A stretch of 64,000 nt of DNA from Chitinophaga sedimenti (GTDB lineage: Bacteria > Bacteroidota > Bacteroidia > Chitinophagales > Chitinophagaceae), in NCBI RefSeq assembly GCF_023156195.1, contig NZ_JAKUKA010000001.1, positions 5,022,001-5,086,000 on the forward strand, given 5' to 3'. This document shows positions 10,273-19,983 of the stretch, piece after piece; the first letter of the stretch is position 1; every line of letters begins with the position of its first letter. The notes under the pieces are model-generated. The model saw only the letters and a program-made list of their open reading frames with translations. It made no database searches and was not told the origin of the DNA. The translations under genes were made by a program, and so were the position numbers.

Positions 10273-11792
10273 ATGAAGATTTTAAGTCCCGCAATATCAC
10301 AGTTGGCAAGGTTGCGCATGGGGCGTATCGAGTATTTTATGCAATACCCGCTGCAGGTACAGCAGCAGGTGTTTCAAAACTTGCTCAGCGCCGCGCAATA
10401 CACCGAGTTTGGTAAACAATACGGGTTCTCCAATATTTTTAAGATAGAAGAATATAAGTCCCGGGTACCGGTACAAAACTACGACTCCATTAAATCCTAT
10501 ATCCAAAGGATGATGGAAGGAGAGCAAAACATACTCTGGAACACGCCTATCAAGTGGTTCGCCAAATCGAGCGGCACCACGTCCGACAAAAGTAAATTCA
10601 TTCCTATTTCTGTGGAAAGCCTGGACGAGTGCCATTACCGCGCCGGCCGGGATATGTTTTCGCTGTTCTATAACAACTTTCCCGATTCGGAGTTGCTTAC
10701 CGGTAAGTCGCTCGCCATCGGCGGCAGCCATCAGGTAAACAATTTGTCGCCGGATGGCGACAGCTATTATGGCGACCTGAGCGCCGTAATGCTGCAGAAC
10801 ATGCCGTTTTACGGTAACCTGGTACGTACGCCAGATCTTTCCATCGCCCTTATGGACGAGTGGGAAGAGAAGATCGAGCGCATGGCGCAGCAGGTGATAC
10901 ACGAAAATGTAACGTCTATTGTTGGGGTGCCTACCTGGACCATCGTTCTGATCAAACGCATATTTGAACTTACCGGAACCGACAACCTGGCCGACGTATG
11001 GCCTAACCTGGAATTGTACGGCCATGGCGGTGTGAGCTTCACGCCGTACCGCGAACAGTTTAAAAAACTGATCCGCAAGCCTAACATGCATTACCAGGAG
11101 TCGTATAACGCATCCGAGGGCTTCTTTGCGTCGCAGGACGTTATGGGTGAAGAAGGCATGCTGTTGTTCCTGAACCATGGTATCTTCTACGAGTTTATGC
11201 CCATGGAGGAATACGGAAAAGAATTCCCGCGTACCTTACAGCTAAATGAAGTGGAGCTGGGTAAAAACTATGCCCTCATCATCAGCACCAACGGTGGCTT
11301 ATGGCGTTACCTGGTGGGCGATACCATCCAGTTCGTCAGCCTGGCGCCGTACCGCATCCGTGTGAGCGGCCGCACCAAATCGTTCATCAATGCATTTGGC
11401 GAAGAGTTGATCGTAGATAACTCCGATAAAGCGATTGCTGCGGCCTGCGAAGCTACCGGCGCGCTGGTGGCCGATTATACCGCAGCCCCGATTTACTTCT
11501 CCGATGCAGGCAATGGGGGCCACGAATGGCTGATCGAGTTTGAAACAGCACCGGATAACTTCGATAAATTTGTGACCGTGCTGGACGATACGCTCAAAAA
11601 AATCAACTCCGATTACGAGGCAAAACGTCATAAAGATATCGCACTGCGCATGCCGCTGGTACACAGCGTGCCGCCCAACACCTTCTGCGAATGGCTGAAG
11701 AGCAAGGGCAAACTCGGCGGCCAGCATAAAGTACCACGCCTTCATAATGAACGCCACCACCGGAGGAAATCCCGGCCTTCATCAAAAAATAA
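10273..11792 (+). CDS. GH3-family (auxin-responsive promoter family) protein, frameshift near the end
   Basis: A member of the GH3 superfamily, whose plant members are adenylate-forming acyl-amido synthetases. The sequence shows the AMP-binding-like motifs FAKSSGTTSDKSKFIP and YNASEGFFASQD, and RYLVGDTIQF with VSGRTKSFINAFGEE, in the same order as in plant GH3. Length is about 506 residues. A frameshift near 11740 changes the last residues; the corrected frame ends PEEIPAFIKK with TAA at 11790-11792. Bacterial GH3 proteins are common in Bacteroidota, but their substrates are unknown; amide or thioester formation on an acyl substrate is inference. Confidence 0.85.
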
Positions 11793-11843
11793 CCAATCTT
11801 CTTTTTCCTATTTTTTTACCAATTGTTAAACTGACAACAAACA

Positions 11844-12593
11844 ATGAAATTACTTGAAAACAAAGTGGCAATAGTAACCGGTGCGAGCAGGGGAATTGGT
11901 GAAGCTATTGCACTGCTGTTCGCGGAACATGGCGCAAACGTAGCTTTCACTTATGTTAGCAGCGACGAAAAAGCGAAAGCGCTCGAAGCAAAACTGACCG
12001 AAAAGGGTGTAAAAGCCAAAGCATACAAAGCCAACGCCGGTGTATTCGCCGAATGTGAAGCTATGGTAAACGATGTGGTAAAAGAATTTGGTACAGTAGA
12101 TATTTGCGTAAATAACGCTGGCATTTCCAAAGACAATCTCCTGCTGCGCCTTAGCGAAGATCAGTGGGATGAAGTGATGGACATCAACCTGAAGAGCGTA
12201 TATAACATGACCAAACTGGTGATTCGTCCGATGATGAAAGCGCGCAGCGGCTCCATCATTAACATGAGCTCCATTATTGGCGTAAAAGGCAATGCGGGAC
12301 AGAGCAGTTATGCGGCTTCCAAAGCAGGCATCATCGGCTTTTCGAAATCCATTGCCGCCGAAGTGGGCAGCCGTAACATTCGCGTGAACAGCGTAGCACC
12401 GGGTTTTGTGGAAACCGATATGACCAATTACCTGAAAGACGGTGAAGCGGCGCAGGGCTATATCAATAAGATTCCTTTGGCGCGTTTCGGTAAGACCGAA
12501 GACATTGCCAACGCCTGCCTGTTCCCGGCTTCCGATATGGGTAACTACATCACCGGCCAGACACTGAGCGTGTGCGGCGGTTTAAATATGTAA
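11844..12593 (+). CDS. fabG: 3-oxoacyl-[acyl-carrier-protein] reductase
   Basis: An NADPH-dependent short-chain dehydrogenase that reduces 3-oxoacyl-ACP in fatty acid elongation. The intact 249-residue protein has the cofactor motif TGASRGIG, the NNAGISKDNLLLR segment, the catalytic Ser-Tyr-Lys set (NMSSIIG, YAASKAG) and the C-terminal ITGQTLSVCGGLNM typical of FabG. It starts 51 bases after the GH3 gene on the same strand. FabG is preferred to other short-chain dehydrogenases because of the length and C-terminus; the fab neighbours are absent. Confidence 0.88.
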   Translation: MKLLENKVAIVTGASRGIGEAIALLFAEHGANVAFTYVSSDEKAKALEAKLTEKGVKAKAYKANAGVFAECEAMVNDVVKEFGTVDICVNNAGISKDNLLLRLSEDQWDEVMDINLKSVYNMTKLVIRPMMKARSGSIINMSSIIGVKGNAGQSSYAASKAGIIGFSKSIAAEVGSRNIRVNSVAPGFVETDMTNYLKDGEAAQGYINKIPLARFGKTEDIANACLFPASDMGNYITGQTLSVCGGLNM

Positions 12594-12741
12594 TATTTTA
12601 TATTGATAAACGTAAAGGGCGGTTTTGTGTTAACAAGGCTGCCCTTTGCATTGTGCAATAGGGGAGAACAAGTTGAAGCGTGCGACGCAACGGCGGCTGA
12701 AGAAGGATTTGACGCCGGTGGCACAAAAAATTGATGGTAAT

Positions 12742-13794
12742 ATGATTAACGTACAGCAGATACAAGACCTGGAAAGGTTTATTATACATAAAGTAGGCAA
12801 CTCCTCGCAAGACGAGCCGCTGCTGCTTTCGCAACAGCCTTTTGAACTGACGGACGAAACGGTGGCCAACCTGCTGCTGACCTATTTTATACAGCCCTTC
12901 ACCAACAACGGCGAGTATTTCCGGTTTACGCACGAGGCGGACCTGGAGCTGAACGAGATCTTTAAGTATTGCAGCAATATTTTCGACGATAAGGACAGCT
13001 TTCTGGACCAAAGTGTGCACATTGCTAAACATTTATATAAACACAGTACCCATCCTAAGATCAAGGGCGGTGAATTGTACATCGTGTATTTTTCCCGCTG
13101 TCTCGTTGATGGCGAAGAGGTAGAAGCAGTGGGGATTTTTAAGTCGGAGAACAAGGATACGTACCTGAAAGTGTTCCTGAACAGTGATAATTACGAGGTG
13201 AATCATGATGAGGGCATCAACATCAGCAAGCTGGATAAGGGCTGCCTGATCTTCAATATGGAGAGGGGCGAGGGCTACAAAGTGAGCGTGATTGATACCC
13301 GCAACAAAGAAAATGAAGCGGTGTACTGGAAAGATGCGTTTTTACAGGTGGTACGACGCGAGGATAATTACCACCAGACCGAAACTATGGTGAACCTTTG
13401 CAAACAGTTCGTCGAGCAGCGTTTGCCGGAGGAGTATGATATGAACCGCGCCGACCAGATTGACCTCCTGAACCGTACGGCCACTTATTTTAAAGAGAAA
13501 GAACAGTTTCAGCTGGAAGAATTTGCCACCGAAGTACTTGGCAACCAGGACGCGATCGAATCATTCCGCGAATACCGCGATCATTATCAAAAGGAAAACC
13601 GCCTCGATGTGCCCGATGAATTCGATATTTCTGGTCCCGCGATGAAGAAATCCGGCCGCGTATTTAAAAGCATCCTCAAGCTGGACCGCAACTTTCACGT
13701 ATACATACATGGCGACCGTGAAATGATTGAGCGTGGTTTCGACGAGCAAAACAACATGCAGTTTTATAAATTATTTTTCGAGGAGGAGCATTAG
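12742..13794 (+). CDS. Nucleoid-associated protein (NdpA/YejK family)
   Basis: A 350-residue member of the 37-kDa nucleoid-associated protein family. Characteristic are the N-terminal INVQQIQDLERFIIHKVGN, the central YIVYFSRCLVDGEEVEAVGI and FKSENKDTYLKVF, and the C-terminal segment FKSILKLDRNFHVYIHG. I place the start at ATG 12742 because homologues begin close to this point; the frame is open upstream to 12646, but those residues are not family-like. Intact. It is followed by a perfect bidirectional terminator. Confidence 0.85.
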   Translation: MINVQQIQDLERFIIHKVGNSSQDEPLLLSQQPFELTDETVANLLLTYFIQPFTNNGEYFRFTHEADLELNEIFKYCSNIFDDKDSFLDQSVHIAKHLYKHSTHPKIKGGELYIVYFSRCLVDGEEVEAVGIFKSENKDTYLKVFLNSDNYEVNHDEGINISKLDKGCLIFNMERGEGYKVSVIDTRNKENEAVYWKDAFLQVVRREDNYHQTETMVNLCKQFVEQRLPEEYDMNRADQIDLLNRTATYFKEKEQFQLEEFATEVLGNQDAIESFREYRDHYQKENRLDVPDEFDISGPAMKKSGRVFKSILKLDRNFHVYIHGDREMIERGFDEQNNMQFYKLFFEEEH

Positions 13795-13858
13795 GGTGTA
13801 ACCGGCCGCAGTGCGCTGGCCCATTAGCCGTCGCACACTTTAACTTTTTCCTATAAAA

Positions 13859-13895
13859 TAAAACACCCGCGTACAACCTGTAAGCGGGTGTTTTA
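13859..13895. terminator. Bidirectional terminator, 12-bp perfect stem
   Basis: TAAAACACCCGC pairs perfectly with GCGGGTGTTTTA across a 13-base loop. It separates the convergent nucleoid-associated protein gene and the extended rhomboid gene. Confidence 0.85.
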
Positions 13896-13911
13896 CTATA
13901 TGAACATGGCA

Positions 13912-15425
13912 CTAATGTACGCCCCAGCCCATCTTTGCCAGTTTCTTCTTTTCCACTTCCAGCTCGTCCCACAGCTGATCGATGCGCGCGTTATAGTAGT
14001 AGCTGCCTTCGGAGGCACGCAGGTATTGGACCTCATAGTATTGTTTGTATAAGCCATAATACTCCTGCAAAGCACTATTGAGCCGCAGTGCGCCCGGGGA
14101 AAAGGTGCTTTCGCGCATTTCGGCCAGCATGCCCAGGTTTTCGTCGAAGTAGTAAATGCCAAAGTTTTTGATTTTGTTGGCCGTTGTGCGGTCGCTCATG
14201 ATAGTGCGGCCGTTGGAGTAGAGCGTGTAGTCGGAGGCGGTGGCAGCCATGGCTTCATTACGTTCCAATCGCTGCACTTTGTCGCGGTAGTCTTCGGCGC
14301 CCCACTTCATGCAAAAGAAAAATATCAGTGCCAGTACGGTAATTAAACCGGCCGCGCTTGGGAACGCCCACTTTTTGAGCCAGGCTTTTTATCCTGAAAC
14401 ACCCCGAAGTAATAGGCATGTGTCAATATAAAGCCGAATACCAGCCCGCCGTAATGCGCGCCATGGTCCGTGTTGCTTTTGGTTACAAATGACAGGACGT
14501 TTGTTACGACAATAGTGATTAGTATGCTGCTCAGCAATGCTTTACGTTCCCTGGGTTCGATGAGGTTTTTGATGCTGAACATGGCGAACAACACGCCGAT
14601 CAGTCCATAAATGGCGCCGGATGCGCCCACGGAAGGCAACAGGTCGTTCCACCAGATGCTGATCGTGGACGAAGCGAAGCCGCAGATAAGGTAGGCTGCC
14701 AGAAAGCGCCGGTACCCGAGGATGTGTTCGAGGTAAATGCCTAATACCATTAAAAAGTACATGTTAAAGAAGATATGCAACACGGAAGCGTGCATGAACA
14801 CCGCCGAAAACACACGCCACGGCTGATCAATGAGCGTAAACAGCTTGAAGTCCGCCCCGAATTGCACGAGGATTTGCGGATGTACCCATAAAAACGAGTT
14901 TCCGGTGAACATCATCGTAAGGCCCAGCATCACGTAGATTAGTACGTTGATCGTAATGATGATGGGCGTTATGGTATAACCGGGTACCGGTTTAAATACT
15001 GCGAAAAAGCCTTCCACGATGCGCTCGCGATTAGCCGTGATATGGTAATGTGCCGGTTTGTCCATCGATTTCAACCGGCGTGTTGCTACTTCCTGCTCCA
15101 GTTCTTCTGCCGAAAGCCTTTCAGCCAGGTGGCTGATGGTCGCTGTAAGCAGTTGCAGGTCTTTCCGGTTTTTAAAGAAGTCGATAATCTGCATGCCCAT
15201 ACTGGTACTGGAAAATTCGGCCTCGTAGGAGGAAATGTTCACCACTACGCGGTCGTAAAAGGAGCGCAATGAAAAAGGTGTGATGGCCGTAATGCTGTTT
15301 TCCTCGACGTTGCTGATGTCCCAGCCGAGTTGTTCCATGGCCTTCCAGGTGAGGGCAAGGTATTGGGCAGGGGTGAGCTGATCCAGGTAAACGCTCATTT
15401 GCGCCCTGGGAGGGAAACCGATCAT
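13912..15425 (-). CDS. Extended rhomboid family intramembrane serine protease (frameshifted)
   Basis: A large rhomboid protease of about 500 residues. The first ~150 residues form a soluble N-terminal domain (ALTWKAMEQLGWDI), followed by the rhomboid core with MYFLMVLGIYLEHILGYRRF, catalytic serine in SVGASGAIYGLIG and catalytic histidine in DHGAHYGGLVFG. A frameshift in an A-run near 14395 seems to end the gene, but the next frame continues with a further membrane helix (AGLITVLALIFFFC) and a ~130-residue soluble C-terminal domain rich in Tyr and charged residues. The N- and C-terminal domains are not recognised by me. Substrate unknown. Confidence 0.8.
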
Positions 15426-15504
15426 AGGAATAGGTTTAAGCGGTTTTTGAAGAAAGGTTAAAAAAGCAGCGTAGTCTGTTGACTACGCTGCTGTAAATAT
15501 ATTA

Positions 15505-17166
15505 CTAATTATCGTTCTGCGAAGAATTCGGTGGTCGCTGACCCTGGGGGCGATTGTCCGGCCGGGGCTTCTGCGGTCCATCGGGCCTTGGTGGCCTGCT
15601 TTCCTGCTTTTGCCCATCATTTCGGGGCTGGCCTCCCGGTTTGGGACCTTGCTGACCTTCGGGACGGGGCTTTTGTGGTTGCCCTTCGTTCCTCGGTTTT
15701 TGTTGCTGGCCTTCAGGGCGAGGCGGCCTGTTCTCCTGTTTCGGCTTCTGCTGACCTTCGGGCCTTGGCTTCTGTCCCTGCTGCTGACCTTCAGGTCTTG
15801 GCGGGCGGTCCTGCTTCGGCTTTTGCCCTTCGGGACGCTGACGCTGTCCCTGCTGGCCTTCGGGCCTTGGCGGACGGTTTTCCTGCCTTGGCTTTTGCTG
15901 GCCTTCCGGTTTAGATTGCTGCTCGGGTCTGTTGGGACGATTCTCCTGTTTTTGTTTGGGAGCATTGTCGCCTTTGGCTTTTTGCTGGGGCTGCTGTGGG
16001 CCTCTGCCGCCTTTATTATCTTTCCCTTGCTGTTGCTTTTCTTTACCCTTCTGTTTCCGTTTCTGGGAAGCTTTTTCCAGGGAGCGGAGACTGATTTGTC
16101 CTACCACATCCACAAAACCGAGGTCGGCTTCTTTAGCCGGCTTGCTGCTAACCACTTCCACTGCTTTCAGTTCTTCCGGTTTCACCCCTTGTTTGTTGAG
16201 GTGGCGGATTTCCTTTACGCGGGTAATGGTAAGCGGGTATTGTTTATTGCTGTTGTCGTAGGAGTACCACATCAGGTTTTTGAAGATATCGCGTTTCTGC
16301 AGGGAGGCGGTGCCACCTGCGGTTTCGATGGTATCGGCATCTTCAGGGAACTCTTTGAGTGCGTCCAGGTACGTATCCAGTTCGTAGTTCAGGCAGCATT
16401 TGAGGCGACCGCACTGGCCACTAAGTTTTGCCTGGTTAATAGAGAGGTTTTGGTAACGGGCAGCGGTGGTGTTCACCGATTTGAAGTCAGAGAGCCAGGT
16501 GGAGCAGCAGAGTTCACGGCCGCAACTGCCGATACCGCCAACCTTACCGGCTTCCTGGCGGGCGCCGATCTGGCGCATTTCCACTTTTACGCGGAATTCA
16601 GCAGCAAATATTTTGATCAACTCGCGGAAATCCACGCGATCATCGGCGGTATAGAAGAAGGTTGCCTTTCTTCCATCTGCCTGCATTTCCACTTCTGTCA
16701 GTTTCATTTCCAGTCCAAGGTTACGGGCCAGCGCGCGTGATTTGATCAGCGCTTCCTTTTCGCGGGCTTTATTATCCCTCATCCTGTTCAGGTCGTCGTT
16801 CGTAGCGCGGCGAAGCAGTTTTTTTACTTCGGGTGTATCTTCCACGCGGCGTTTTTTCATCTGGAGCTTTACCAATTCACCGGTAACGCTTACCATGCCA
16901 ACGTCGAAGCCGCTTACGCCTTCCACTGCCACCATGTCTCCCTTATCAAAGAGCTGTTTGGTCACATTGCGGAAAAAATCTTTACGACTACCGTTATTGA
17001 AACTTACTTCTATAATGTCAAATGGTGCTAAACTATCACCCAGGGGTATATTCGCCAGCCAGTCAAACACATTGAGGCGGTTACATCCGCCCGTATCGCA
17101 TCCTCCGTTACTTTTACACCCTGACGGCTTCCCTTCCGCACCTGTACCACATCCGGCACAAGCCAT
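15505..17166 (-). CDS. PSP1/RicT-like protein with long Pro/Gln/Arg-rich repeat tail
   Basis: A 553-residue protein of the PSP1 family; in Bacillus the homologue RicT (YaaT) forms an Fe-S complex with RicA and RicF that affects RNase Y. The N-terminus is cysteine-rich (CAGCGTG, CDTGGC), the core carries IGSCGRELCCSTWL and SGQCGRLKCCLNYE, the conserved cysteine motifs of the family. From about residue 370 the sequence turns into a ~180-residue low-complexity tail built on RPEGQQ/KPRPEGQ repeats. The gene is intact. It sits directly downstream of holB on the same strand, an order also known from Bacillus (holB-yaaT). Confidence 0.88.
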   Translation of the reverse strand: MACAGCGTGAEGKPSGCKSNGGCDTGGCNRLNVFDWLANIPLGDSLAPFDIIEVSFNNGSRKDFFRNVTKQLFDKGDMVAVEGVSGFDVGMVSVTGELVKLQMKKRRVEDTPEVKKLLRRATNDDLNRMRDNKAREKEALIKSRALARNLGLEMKLTEVEMQADGRKATFFYTADDRVDFRELIKIFAAEFRVKVEMRQIGARQEAGKVGGIGSCGRELCCSTWLSDFKSVNTTAARYQNLSINQAKLSGQCGRLKCCLNYELDTYLDALKEFPEDADTIETAGGTASLQKRDIFKNLMWYSYDNSNKQYPLTITRVKEIRHLNKQGVKPEELKAVEVVSSKPAKEADLGFVDVVGQISLRSLEKASQKRKQKGKEKQQQGKDNKGGRGPQQPQQKAKGDNAPKQKQENRPNRPEQQSKPEGQQKPRQENRPPRPEGQQGQRQRPEGQKPKQDRPPRPEGQQQGQKPRPEGQQKPKQENRPPRPEGQQQKPRNEGQPQKPRPEGQQGPKPGGQPRNDGQKQESRPPRPDGPQKPRPDNRPQGQRPPNSSQNDN

Positions 17167-17314
17167 ATTATATCAATTTAAAATTTACAAATAAAACAAA
17201 TCCAGTCTGAAGCTCAACGCTTTTAAAAATACTGATTTAGTTTCAGTAAACAAAAAGCGAGCGCGTTAACGACAAAGGTAAGTGTTATGGCTTATATAAC
17301 AACCGACCGGACGA

Positions 17315-18448
17315 TTATACCGGCATAGGCCGGTTGCGGAAGATATACTGCAGTTTTATGGAGAGTGCGTGAAAGAGCATTTTGCCATTCGCATTACGCT
17401 CAATGTGGTAGCAGGCATTGTCCAGCTCTTCTACAATCAGCTGCATCTGTTCGAGGTTGGCCAGTTTCTGCAACTTGCCGGCGAAATCGATCTCTTCGTC
17501 CGAAAAAGCCACCTGGCTCCGGTCCATGAACTGCAGGCGAACGGTATGTTCCAGCAGGTTGATGAAGTAACGGAGAAACTGCTTTTGGTTTTCGCGGCCC
17601 ATTTTGGCATTAGAAACATGTTCTATCCATTCCTGCAACGCCACGCGGTTTTGCGTAAATATGTAGTTGAGCCAGTTGCGGAGCAACTCATAATAGTCAT
17701 TTTCGGCATGCTGCAACAGGTGTACAGCCTCCCGATAATTACCGGAAGAGATGGTGGCTATTTGCCGCGCCCCGGGTTCAGGGGTAAAGTTGCGCGCCAT
17801 TAAAGCTTTTACCACTGCTTCGCGGGGCAGGGGATTTATTTTGATGAGTTGGGTGCGGGAGAGGATGGTCGCCAGGATCTGTTCTGGTTTTCCGCCACCA
17901 GCACAAAAATCGTTTTTGGTGGCGGCTCCTCAATCAATTTAAGAAGACGGTTTCCCTCGTTGCCCGGTATTCGGGCATCCACATCAATAATATCTTATAC
18001 TCGCTCTCGAAGCTCTTCAGGCTCAGTTTTCGGATGATGTCCGGCATTCGTGCGTGGTAATATTGCCCTGTTTGTTTTCGGCGCCGATGAACTGCAGCCA
18101 GTCGTACGCGTTTCCGTATGGTTGTTGCGATACGAACTCTCGCCATTCGGCGATATAATCGGTGCTGATCGGTTTATCGCCCGATTTGCGGGGAATTACC
18201 GGGTAAGAATAGTGGATGTCCGGGTGAATGAACTGTGCCGCTTTAACACATGCAGCGCAACGGCCACAGGGTTCATTATCCTGCCGGTCTTCACACACCA
18301 GGAATTGTGTAAAAGCAAAAGCCATCGGCAGGCCGCCGGCGCCTTCCGGGGCCAGGAATATCATGGCGTGGCTAAGCCGATTGTTTTGAACGGCATGCAC
18401 CAACTGTTCGTGTACCTCCTCCTGTGCTATGATATCTGAAAAAAACAT
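17315..18448 (-). CDS. holB: DNA polymerase III subunit delta' (frameshifted)
   Basis: A clamp-loader subunit. The N-terminus MFFSDIIAQEEVHEQLVHAV gives the start at 18448, with GAGGLPMAFAF where the P-loop lies; the degenerate P-loop is usual in delta'. A four-cysteine zinc site (CEDRQDNEPCGRCAAC) follows, and the C-terminal collar domain covers about 17315-17815. Two frameshifts (near 18060 and 17880) split it into three frames. It precedes RicT. The identification rests on the domain order and the zinc module. Confidence 0.85.
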
Positions 18449-18501
18449 GATCGAATGATTCGGCCGTGAAAATAGCACATATTATTTAATAGCCTTCGCG
18501 C

Positions 18502-19038
18502 TTACTTGAGCGACTGGAAACAGAGCTTTCTAAAAAAGCCGCTGGCGGTCATTTTGGGGGATGCAATGGAAACGTAGTAGCTGCCGGTGATGGTACGCTT
18601 AACCGGGTCTACGGATGTTATGTTGATCATCGCAGAGTCGGTTACGGCAAAATGATAAGCGTCGCCGCTGCCCATACCTATGAGAATGCGGCCGCTGGTG
18701 TCTTTTGTGCGGGAAGAATAAGTATAAATGCCTATCGGTATGCTATCGTTCTGTAAGTCGGTATAGTTGAGATACCGCCCGGTAGTAATGTTGGCAATTA
18801 CTTTAAATGAATCCGTGCGCGCTTCGAGGCTGAGCAGCTTGTAGCTGCCCTCTGCCTTGGTAATGCGGATCATGGTTGAACTGATGAGCGATAATTGCTG
18901 AGAACGATTGCCAATAGTTGCGCTCCATTGCGACTCGGCACAGTTTTCGGCCATGCTGTCGTCGGATGCGCAGGAAGTAAAATAAAAAAGGAAAATGCCT
19001 GCGATTAACGCAGGTAAGGGACGTAAAAGTGTATTCAT
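18502..19038 (-). CDS. Hypothetical lipoprotein
   Basis: A 178-residue protein with a lipoprotein signal (FLFYFTSCAS, Cys about residue 23). The mature part is beta-rich with a regular pattern of short strands (YKLLSLEARTDSFKVIANI, TITGSYYVSI). I do not recognise the domain. Intact. It lies between holB and the glutathione peroxidase gene on the same strand. Confidence 0.7.
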   Translation of the reverse strand: MNTLLRPLPALIAGIFLFYFTSCASDDSMAENCAESQWSATIGNRSQQLSLISSTMIRITKAEGSYKLLSLEARTDSFKVIANITTGRYLNYTDLQNDSIPIGIYTYSSRTKDTSGRILIGMGSGDAYHFAVTDSAMINITSVDPVKRTITGSYYVSIASPKMTASGFFRKLCFQSLK

Positions 19039-19093
19039 CGGCGATACGGATTTTCGGATAAGAAGGCTGCCGGAACTACCGGCAGCCTTCTTA

Positions 19094-19622
19094 TTAGTAT
19101 TTCTTTTCGATTGCGGCGGTTACTTCCGGCGCCAGCGGTAATGTTTTTGGAGGAAATACGGCTACCAGGTTGCCTTTTTCGTCGAGCAGGTATTTCTGGA
19201 AATTCCAGGTCACCTGGTCGGGCGTCAAGTTTTTCGCCTTGCTTTCTGCAAGCAGCCATTTGTACAGCGGGTGGATGTCGTCGCCTTTTACAGAAATTTT
19301 GGAAGACATCGGGAAGGTAACGCTGTAGTTGCTGGTGCAGAACTGCTGGATTTCCTCATTCGTACCAGGTTCCGGCCATTGAAATTGTTGGCGGGGAACC
19401 CCACAATAACAAGTTGACCTTTATATTTCTGGTACAACGCCTCCAGGCCTTCATACTGCGGAGTGAGGCCGCATTTGGAAGCTGTGTTGACGATGAGAAT
19501 CTTTTTGCCCTTATAATCAGCGAAGTTGATTTTTTCTTGCCGTCGAGCGCTTCTACTTTAAAATCGTAGATGCCTTTTGGAGCGACGAAGAGTAGTGCGG
19601 ACAATAACATTAACTTAAACAT
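19094..19622 (-). CDS. Glutathione peroxidase family protein (frameshifted)
   Basis: A thiol peroxidase of the glutathione peroxidase family. Restoring the frame gives a hydrophobic signal-like N-terminus (FKLMLLSALLFVAP), IYDFKVEALDGKKINFADYK, the peroxidatic cysteine in NTASKCGLTPQYEGL, VIVGFPANNF, then EPGTNEEIQQFC and the active-site Trp in VTWNFQKYLLDEKG. It uses Cys rather than selenocysteine, so it is probably thioredoxin-dependent. At least two frameshifts (near 19540 and 19375). The N-terminus suggests export to the periplasm. Confidence 0.85.
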
Positions 19623-19983
19623 ATCTGCGGCTTTTAATTGATTCCTATAAAGTTAGGCATACTCTGCCCATATGGAGTGATAATTATTTGTTAATAGGCA
19701 GAAGAAGTAAGCGCTTCATTATGAAGAGGATAGGTTTTTTTGCAAAAATAGTATCGTTCGGGGCGCATGTGTGTTCACCGGAATTCCGCTATTCATCGGT
19801 CATCCTTCGACAATCCTTCGGTGATCCTTCGGTTAAAGTTGGTTAAAGTCGCGCTGCCACTGAGCGGCATCGCGCGATGATCGAACGATCACCGAAGGAT
19901 TGACGATAGATTGGCCATAAGCAAGGATTTACAACGGGCTCAACGATTGATTCTATCGCGACGGCTAATAGTATTTTAACGTA
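19623..19983. other. Intergenic region with phased repeats and long inverted repeat
   Basis: 361 bases between recR and the peroxidase gene, both on the minus strand. I see no gene. It contains the repeat cluster listed separately at 19801-19902 and an AT-rich block around 19660-19760. Confidence 0.5.
19801..19902. repeat. ATCCTTCG repeats with a 16-bp inverted repeat
   Basis: ATCCTTCG occurs three times about 11 bases apart (19802, 19813 and 19824). CAATCCTTCGGTGATC at 19811-19826 has a perfect inverted copy GATCACCGAAGGATTG at 19887-19902. Inside, TCGCGC..TGCC and GGCA..GCGCGA can form a second, nested stem. GTTAAAGT is also doubled at 19832-19849. Confidence 0.75.

Noticed and set aside
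10297..11178. A 293-codon minus-strand frame
   Set aside because: Antisense to the GH3-family gene; no recognisable content.
15610..16740. A 376-codon open frame on the plus strand
   Set aside because: It is antisense to the RicT-like gene. Its Leu/Phe-rich content is the mirror of the Pro/Gln/Arg repeat tail; the minus-strand frame has family motifs.
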